Positions 30,470 through 35,929 of a stretch of 35,929 nt of DNA are shown one piece after another. The translations under genes and the position numbers were made by a program. Under the pieces are notes generated by a model, which did not search any database, was not told the DNA's origin, and saw nothing but the letters and a program-made list of their open reading frames with translations. This stretch comes from Chloroflexota bacterium (GTDB lineage: Bacteria > Chloroflexota > Limnocylindria > Limnocylindrales > CSP1-4), in contig JACPOU010000046.1 in assembly GCA_016191345.1 (NCBI GenBank), forward strand, positions 1 through 35,929, given 5' to 3'. Position 1 is the first letter of the stretch; each line of letters starts with the position of its first letter.

Positions 30470-33025
30470 ATGGAGTCTTCCTTGCCCCACGCGGTCCGCG
30501 CCCTGCTCCTCGCGATCCTCGCCGGCCTCCTGGCGATCGCCCCGGTGGCGGCCTCGGCCGGGCCGGCGTCGACCTCCGCGACAACCGCCTCGACGCTGGC
30601 TGCGGCGGACACCCCGCCACTGTCACCCGCGAAGGTCGTCATCATCGTCGGGCCGACCCAGGGCGCAACGGCGAGCTACAAGACCGCCGCCGACTCCGCC
30701 TATGCCACCGCCATCCAGTACAGCTCCAACGTCGTCAAGGTCTACTCGCCGAACGCAACGTGGGCCGCCGTCCAGGCCGCGGTCGCCGGCGCCTCGATCG
30801 TCCTCTACCTCGGCCACGGCAACGGCTGGCCGTCGCCCTATACGTGGGACCCGCAGTACACGACCAAGGATGGCTTCGGCCTGAACGATCCGGCCAATCT
30901 GACTGATGCCGTGCACAAGTACTACGGGGAGCCGTACGTCTCGACGCTCAAGTTCGCGCCGAACGCCGTCGTCCTCCTCAATCGCCTCTGCTACGCCTCC
31001 GGCAACTCGGAGCCGGGCTTCCCGGACCCGACCGTGAGCGTTGCCATGCAGCGCGTCGACAACTTCGGGGCGGGCTTCCTCAAGGCCGGCGCCCGAGCGG
31101 TGATCGCCGAGGGTGTCGGGACCGTCAACGGCATGATCCGTGACCTGTTCACGACGCACCAGACCGTGCTCGACGTCTGGCGGAACCAGGCCAACTACAA
31201 CGGCAATGAGTTCTCGTTCCAGTCCTCGCGCAGCCCGGCCTTCCGGGCATACATGGATCCCCGGACGCCGACGAGCGGGTACTACCGCTCGCTGATCGGC
31301 AACCCGGACCTGCGGACCGAGGACGTCACCGGCGTGCCCTTCTCCCCGACGGACGTGGATCCCTCGGCACTGACGGCCCCGGGCGCTGCCGAGGTGGGGG
31401 CGAACGGCGCCGCTGTCTCGACCCGGCAGGACCTGACCGGCCCCTCGACCGCTGTTCCCGCGGGCCTTCGCGTGCGCGTCGATGCGCTCGGCGTCAGCCA
31501 GGACGTTGCTGTCGCGTCGGTGCGCAGTCTCGATGGGGCGGTTGCCGGCTGGACGCGAGCGGACTCGCTGATACCCCGCGACAGCACAGCACCGAAGCCG
31601 TGGAGCCTCGCCGCCGGCCCCTCGAGAATCGTCGTCGGCCAGACGAGCTTCACCATCGATGCCACGCTCTCCGAGCCGAGCTCCTGGAAGCTGACGATCG
31701 GAGGCGACTCCGGGTTGGCCAGCCAGGCCTCGGGTGGCGACGCTCGGGCAATCCTGACCTGGGACGGCCGCTTCAATGGCACGCCGGCGCCAGGCGGCCG
31801 CTACACCTGGACCTTGACCGCGATCGATGCGTTCGGCAACGAGATGGAGGGCAGGACCGGTTCCTTCCTCCTGTGGGATGGCGGCGGGACGCAGTACGTG
31901 CCCCTGGCGCCCGCCCGCGTCCTCGACAGCCGCGTCGGGACGGGACTCGCCGGCGCGTTCATGAGCGGATCTCCGCGGACGTTCCAGGTGTCCGGCATCG
32001 CCGGCGTGCCGGAGGATGCGGTTGCCGTGACGGGCAACGTGACGATCGTCGGCCAGACGAGCGGCGGGTACCTGAGCGTCACCCCGACCGCGATCGCCTC
32101 GCCGCCCACGAGCACGCTCAACGTTCCGGTGGGTGACGTGCGGGCGAACGGCGTCACCGTGCCACTCAGCCCGACGGGAACGCTCTCGGCCGTCTTCCGC
32201 GGGAGCGCCGGCTCGATGGCGCAGGTCATCTTCGATGTGACGGGCTACTTCGCCCCGTCATCGGCCGGATCGACGTACGTCTCGATCGAGCCGGCCCGCC
32301 TCCTCGACTCGCGCTTCGGCAACGGCCTGTCCGGGCCGTTCGTCAACGCCACGCCCCGGTCCGTCCAGATTGCCGGACGCGGCGGGGTCCCCACCGCCGC
32401 CGTCGCCGTGACCGGCAACGTGACCGTCGTCGGCCAGACGAGCGGTGGCTACCTGAGCGTGACACCTGCTCCCATCACGCTGCCGGCCACGTCCACCCTG
32501 AACTTCCCGGTCGGCGACGCTCGGGCCAACAACTTCACGCTCCCGCTCGGCCCGGATGGCACGGTGTCCGCCGTGTTCCGGGGAGCCGGCGGCGCTACGG
32601 TCAACGTCATCATCGATGTGACCGGCTACTTCGTGCCGGGCGACGGCGGCTCGAGCTACGTGCCGGTCACGCCGACCCGGGCCCTGGATACGCGTTTCGG
32701 CACCGGCCTCTCCGGGGCCTTCGTCATGGGCGCATCGCGCACGTTCGGGGTCGCCGGCACGGGTGGCATTCCGTCCGCCGCCGTCGGTGTGACCGGGAAC
32801 GTGACCGTCGTCGGCTCGACGAGTTCCGGCTACGTGACCGTTTCGCCGACCCCCAACGACAGCCCCACCACCTCGACGATCAACTTCCCACGTGGCGATA
32901 TCCGCGCCAATGGGGTCAACATGCGCCTCGAGGGCGGACAGCTCAGCGCGGTCTTCCGCGGGAGCGGCGGCGCCACCACACAGCTCATCTTCGATGTCAC
33001 CGGCTACTTCCTGCCGGCCGACTAG
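30470..33025 (+). CDS. Secreted clan-CD-like cysteine peptidase with three C-terminal surface repeats
   Basis: This 851-residue protein begins with a signal peptide (RALLLAILAGLLAIAPVAASA). The N-terminal domain (~50-290) has the two-part signature of caspase/gingipain-type peptidases: hydrophobic residues then GHG at His116 (SIVLYLGHGNG), and hydrophobic residues leading to Cys174 (VVLLNRLCYASG), 58 residues apart. A FlgD-like Ig domain follows (ILTWDGRFNGTPAPGGRYTW, ~425-460). Three ~120-residue repeats then begin at Tyr476, Tyr603 and Tyr730 (YVPLxPARxLDSRxGTGL ... VIFDVTGYF). ATG at 30470 is preferred for the signal peptide; a TTG at 30428 in the same frame is an alternative. Peptidase activity is inferred from motifs only. 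Confidence 0.75.
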   Translation: MESSLPHAVRALLLAILAGLLAIAPVAASAGPASTSATTASTLAAADTPPLSPAKVVIIVGPTQGATASYKTAADSAYATAIQYSSNVVKVYSPNATWAAVQAAVAGASIVLYLGHGNGWPSPYTWDPQYTTKDGFGLNDPANLTDAVHKYYGEPYVSTLKFAPNAVVLLNRLCYASGNSEPGFPDPTVSVAMQRVDNFGAGFLKAGARAVIAEGVGTVNGMIRDLFTTHQTVLDVWRNQANYNGNEFSFQSSRSPAFRAYMDPRTPTSGYYRSLIGNPDLRTEDVTGVPFSPTDVDPSALTAPGAAEVGANGAAVSTRQDLTGPSTAVPAGLRVRVDALGVSQDVAVASVRSLDGAVAGWTRADSLIPRDSTAPKPWSLAAGPSRIVVGQTSFTIDATLSEPSSWKLTIGGDSGLASQASGGDARAILTWDGRFNGTPAPGGRYTWTLTAIDAFGNEMEGRTGSFLLWDGGGTQYVPLAPARVLDSRVGTGLAGAFMSGSPRTFQVSGIAGVPEDAVAVTGNVTIVGQTSGGYLSVTPTAIASPPTSTLNVPVGDVRANGVTVPLSPTGTLSAVFRGSAGSMAQVIFDVTGYFAPSSAGSTYVSIEPARLLDSRFGNGLSGPFVNATPRSVQIAGRGGVPTAAVAVTGNVTVVGQTSGGYLSVTPAPITLPATSTLNFPVGDARANNFTLPLGPDGTVSAVFRGAGGATVNVIIDVTGYFVPGDGGSSYVPVTPTRALDTRFGTGLSGAFVMGASRTFGVAGTGGIPSAAVGVTGNVTVVGSTSSGYVTVSPTPNDSPTTSTINFPRGDIRANGVNMRLEGGQLSAVFRGSGGATTQLIFDVTGYFLPAD

Positions 33026-33258
33026 GAAGACGGCAGGGCCCGGAGGCCAACCCCGTCGCCCGGCCCAGGACGTCGGGCCCCCTGAGCCATAATCGACCAC
33101 ACCGGACCGGACAGCAGGCCACAGTACCACCCACGCCATGACCATCGTCAGGCTTGGATCGGGGCGCTTCGAGGCCTAGGGTCGCGGTCCGCGATCGGAG
33201 CCGGTCGCGGCAAGGCCGGCGCCGACGGCGAGCACCGGGCAGATCAAGGGGACCTCGC

Positions 33259-35929
33259 TTGAAGCATCCTCGACGCCGCTCCGCCTGGCTTGCCCTGACC
33301 ATCGGCCCAGCCGCGATTCTCATCGCCCTTGCGGCCTGGCCCGGCGCCGCCGTCGCGGGTGACACGGCCCGTCCGCTGCCGGCGCCCGTTGATCTGCCAT
33401 CGGCAGACGCGCAGGCACCGGGCGTCCAACCGTCGATCCAGTACGAGGAAGCCGCGGCACACGCTGCCGACGTCATCGACTTCACCCCCGGCGAGCGAGT
33501 CGACGTGGGGTTCACGCCTCGCGTCAACGACACGTGGGCCGTCGGTGGCGGACGACCGCGTGCTCTCCCGGCGGGGCAGGCAAGCGGTCGCGAGATGCGG
33601 GCTGCGCGCCAGGGCTCGATCTGGACGCTCGATCGACCGGCGGGCCCACAGCCCTCCCCTGACAATGGGGCCGGGTCGAACGTCGGCGCGCCGATCGACG
33701 GGGCCACGGGCCCGTCTGCTCGAGCCACGACCGCGGTCTCGAGATCCGGCGACGCGACCGCGACCGGTACGCCCGCCCTGGATGCGACCATCAGTCCCAG
33801 CGGCCTCCGTCGCGAGGTGTTCGGGTTCCTGCCCTACTGGGAGCTGCCCGACAGCTCCACGACGCTCAGATGGGACGTCCTCTCGACGATCGCCTACTTC
33901 AGCGTCGGGACGGACGCGTCGGGCAACCTCCTGAAACAGGATCCCGATGGGTCATCGTCCACGGGCTGGGGCGGCTGGACCAGCTCGAAGATGACCTCGG
34001 TCATCACGGCGGCACACCAGAACGGATCACGCGTCGTCCTCACGATCACCTCGTTCGCTTGGACGTCCGGCCAGCAGGCGACGCAGTCCGCCCTGCTCGG
34101 CAGTCCAACGGCCCGGGCAAACCTGGCGAGGCAGGCAGCCGCCGCGGTGCGCGACCGCGGTGCCGACGGCATCAACCTTGACTTCGAGCCGATCGCTTCC
34201 GGGTATGCCGAGGAGTTCACGGCGCTCGTCCGGTCGGTTCGCAGCGAGCTCGACGCGATCGCCCCCGGCTACCAGCTGACCTTCGACACGACCGGCTACA
34301 TCGGCAACTACCCCCTCGAGGCCGCAACCGCGCCCGGTGGCGCCGACGCCATCTTCATCATGGGCTACGACTATCGGGGCACGTCCTCGTCGCAGGCCGG
34401 CTCGATCAGCCCGCTCGCCGGTCCCGTCTACGACCTGACCGATACCGTGAACGCGTACATGGCCCGGGTCTCGCCGTCGAAGTTGATCCTCGGTGTGCCG
34501 TACTACGGCCGAGCCTGGTCAACCGATACGGACGCTCTTCGCGCGACGAACATCTCGGGGACGCAATACGGGACATCCGTCACGACGCTCTACGAGACCG
34601 CGGTCGATCTCGCCGCCCAGTACGGCCGCCGCTACGACAGCGTCGAGCAGGCGCCCTGGACCGCCTACCAGAAGCAGACATGCACCACGACGTACGGCTG
34701 CGTCACGGCCTGGCGGGAGCTGTACTTCGACGACGCCGCGTCCCTGAAGCTCCGCTATGACCTCATCAATCGAACCGGTCTCCGGGGTGCCGGGATCTGG
34801 GCCCTTGGGTACGACGGCACCCGCCCGGAGCTCTACCAGGCCCTCGCGGACAAGTTCCTCCTGGACACCACCCCGCCCGTGGTCGGCATCATCGCTCTCG
34901 CCCCGGTCCAGCGGAACCTCGGCTTCAGCGTGGCCTGGACCGGCCGTGACGACAGCACGATCGCCGGCTACGACGTCCAAGTCGCCGCGGACGGCGGGGC
35001 GTGGACCGACTGGCAAACCGATACCACCGCGACCAGCGCCGTGTTCATGGGCGTGGACGGCCGCAGCTACGCATTCCGGGCGCGAGGTCGAGACTCGAAG
35101 GGCAACATCTCGGCCTGGGACGTCACCTCGACCTCGACGGCTGCACCACTGGCCGTCGGCGGCTTCGGAACCGTGCAGGTGGACGGGCTGAAGCTGCGAG
35201 CTGCGGCCGGAACCTCGGCCGCGATCCTCGGGACCCTGAACAGCGGAGATGTCGTCGCCTTCACGGGCGGGCCGGCGTCGGCCGATGGCTACACCTGGTA
35301 CCAGGTCACGGCGCCCGTCCGCCAATGGTCGCCGGTCGATCCGGTGCAGGTCGGGTCGTGGGTCGCGGTCGGGAGCGCCACGGAGACCTATGTGACCGCC
35401 CGCGTGCCCATCAACGCGACGAGCGTCGCCGCGGTGATTCGCGACTATCGAGTCGGGGATTCGTCCGGCCTTCGCATCGTCACGCCGAACGACCCCCTGC
35501 CCAGTTCGGTTGCCGTGAGCTGGACGAATGCCGCTGCGCTGAGCGAGCTTCAGCTCAGCGTCATTCGACCGGACGGGGGCCTCGTCGACGCGCGGTCGAT
35601 CGATCGACTGGCTGTCGGTCCACAGTCGATCGACTGGGATGGCCGCGTGAACGGTGCGGCCCTTCCCTCGGGGGTCTATCTCCTCCAGCTCACCGGGCGA
35701 AGCGGCGGGGTCGCGGTCGCCGCGCCGTCGGCGGCGCCGATGAGCCCCGAGATCGCAGCCCTCGCCAGCGTCACGGTCGATGCCCGACCCGGCTCGACCT
35801 ACGTCGCCCTGCCCCCGACGCGACTCCTCGACAGCCGGTCCGGCAACGGCCTGTCGGGCGCCTTCGGGGCGAACGTCCCGCGCTCGTTCGTCGTCGCCGG
35901 CCGGGGCGGTGTCCCGACCAACGCGGTCG
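33259..35929 (+). CDS. Secreted GH18 glycoside hydrolase, 3' end outside the window
   Basis: At least 890 residues are present and the frame is still open at the window edge. After a signal peptide (WLALTIGPAAILIALAAWPGAAVAG, shortened here as ILIALAAWPGAAVAG) and a variable linker, a GH18 barrel runs from ~190 to ~540. It starts VFGFLPYWE and has the catalytic motif DGINLDFE at 303-310 (acid Glu310), followed by FIMGYDYRG. Relatives of this YaaH-like type cut chitin or peptidoglycan glycans. A fibronectin-like domain (~545-630), an SH3b-like domain (~635-720) and a FlgD-like piece (SIDWDGRVNG) follow. At Tyr848 begins the same repeat as in the upstream peptidase. The start is TTG with AAGGGGA six nt upstream. 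Confidence 0.88.
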   Translation, partial: MKHPRRRSAWLALTIGPAAILIALAAWPGAAVAGDTARPLPAPVDLPSADAQAPGVQPSIQYEEAAAHAADVIDFTPGERVDVGFTPRVNDTWAVGGGRPRALPAGQASGREMRAARQGSIWTLDRPAGPQPSPDNGAGSNVGAPIDGATGPSARATTAVSRSGDATATGTPALDATISPSGLRREVFGFLPYWELPDSSTTLRWDVLSTIAYFSVGTDASGNLLKQDPDGSSSTGWGGWTSSKMTSVITAAHQNGSRVVLTITSFAWTSGQQATQSALLGSPTARANLARQAAAAVRDRGADGINLDFEPIASGYAEEFTALVRSVRSELDAIAPGYQLTFDTTGYIGNYPLEAATAPGGADAIFIMGYDYRGTSSSQAGSISPLAGPVYDLTDTVNAYMARVSPSKLILGVPYYGRAWSTDTDALRATNISGTQYGTSVTTLYETAVDLAAQYGRRYDSVEQAPWTAYQKQTCTTTYGCVTAWRELYFDDAASLKLRYDLINRTGLRGAGIWALGYDGTRPELYQALADKFLLDTTPPVVGIIALAPVQRNLGFSVAWTGRDDSTIAGYDVQVAADGGAWTDWQTDTTATSAVFMGVDGRSYAFRARGRDSKGNISAWDVTSTSTAAPLAVGGFGTVQVDGLKLRAAAGTSAAILGTLNSGDVVAFTGGPASADGYTWYQVTAPVRQWSPVDPVQVGSWVAVGSATETYVTARVPINATSVAAVIRDYRVGDSSGLRIVTPNDPLPSSVAVSWTNAAALSELQLSVIRPDGGLVDARSIDRLAVGPQSIDWDGRVNGAALPSGVYLLQLTGRSGGVAVAAPSAAPMSPEIAALASVTVDARPGSTYVALPPTRLLDSRSGNGLSGAFGANVPRSFVVAGRGGVPTNAV

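Noticed and set aside
33138..33179. Short 13-codon frame upstream of the GH18 gene
   Set aside because: It has no ribosome-binding site or leader-peptide pattern and is too short to tell from chance.
33026..33258. Possible cyclic-dinucleotide riboswitch in front of the GH18 gene
   Set aside because: The leader is GC-rich and could fold, and such genes sometimes have riboswitches, but no conserved core of the c-di-AMP or c-di-GMP classes could be identified.

Overview
The window is a very GC-rich bacterial chromosome segment in which most codons end in G or C. The gene content suggests Chloroflexota, possibly a Limnocylindria-type lineage: a PII-like cyclic-di-AMP receptor, a CBS-less GuaB3, UPF0182, an F420-type DUF385 protein, mreBC, and wall-associated proteins carrying a ~127-residue C-terminal repeat. 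Actinomycetota cannot be excluded from sequence alone. No rRNA, tRNA, CRISPR array or transposase was seen.

Layout. 1-496: duplicated non-coding repeat with a 14-bp minisatellite. 487-1500 (-): GAF-GGDEF diguanylate cyclase. 1644-9942: c-di-AMP receptor followed by a defence island. The island holds a type III restriction subunit (res), a Fic protein, a remnant of a DUF5615 toxin gene, a VapBC pair, a remnant of a mod gene, a MerR/DUF433-DUF5615 toxin-antitoxin pair, and an intact type III-like methyltransferase (mod). 9929-12398: MFS transporter, DinB-like protein and NUDIX hydrolase. 12399-12904: non-coding, with two copies of a ~127-bp hairpin element. 12905-17267: guaB3, a DUF385 protein, a truncated haemoglobin, an unknown protein on the opposite strand, and guaA. 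17318-23352: DUF1028 (-), a zinc-ribbon protein, an unknown protein, UPF0182 and a membrane protein. 23436-27056: two zinc-ribbon membrane proteins separated by two tandem-repeat arrays, then a CPBP protease. 27307-30281: radC, mreB, mreC. 30470-35929: two large secreted proteins, a clan-CD-like cysteine peptidase and a GH18 glycosidase cut by the window edge, which share the same C-terminal repeat module.

How the genes fit together. The island reads as a type III restriction-modification system whose res and mod genes are separated by Fic and toxin-antitoxin modules. The most interesting signal is that a PIN-type toxin gene is joined to the start of a mod gene by a GTGA overlap twice: once intact (DUF5615-mod) and once as a relic (VapC-truncated mod). 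The presumed target-recognition part of the intact mod also has visibly different third-position base use from its flanks. Across the window, a TANNNT box lies 5-7 nt upstream of the start codon in many genes on both strands, which points to widespread leaderless transcription. guaB3 and guaA supply GMP synthesis. mreBC and the two surface proteins suggest a wall and cell-shape neighbourhood.
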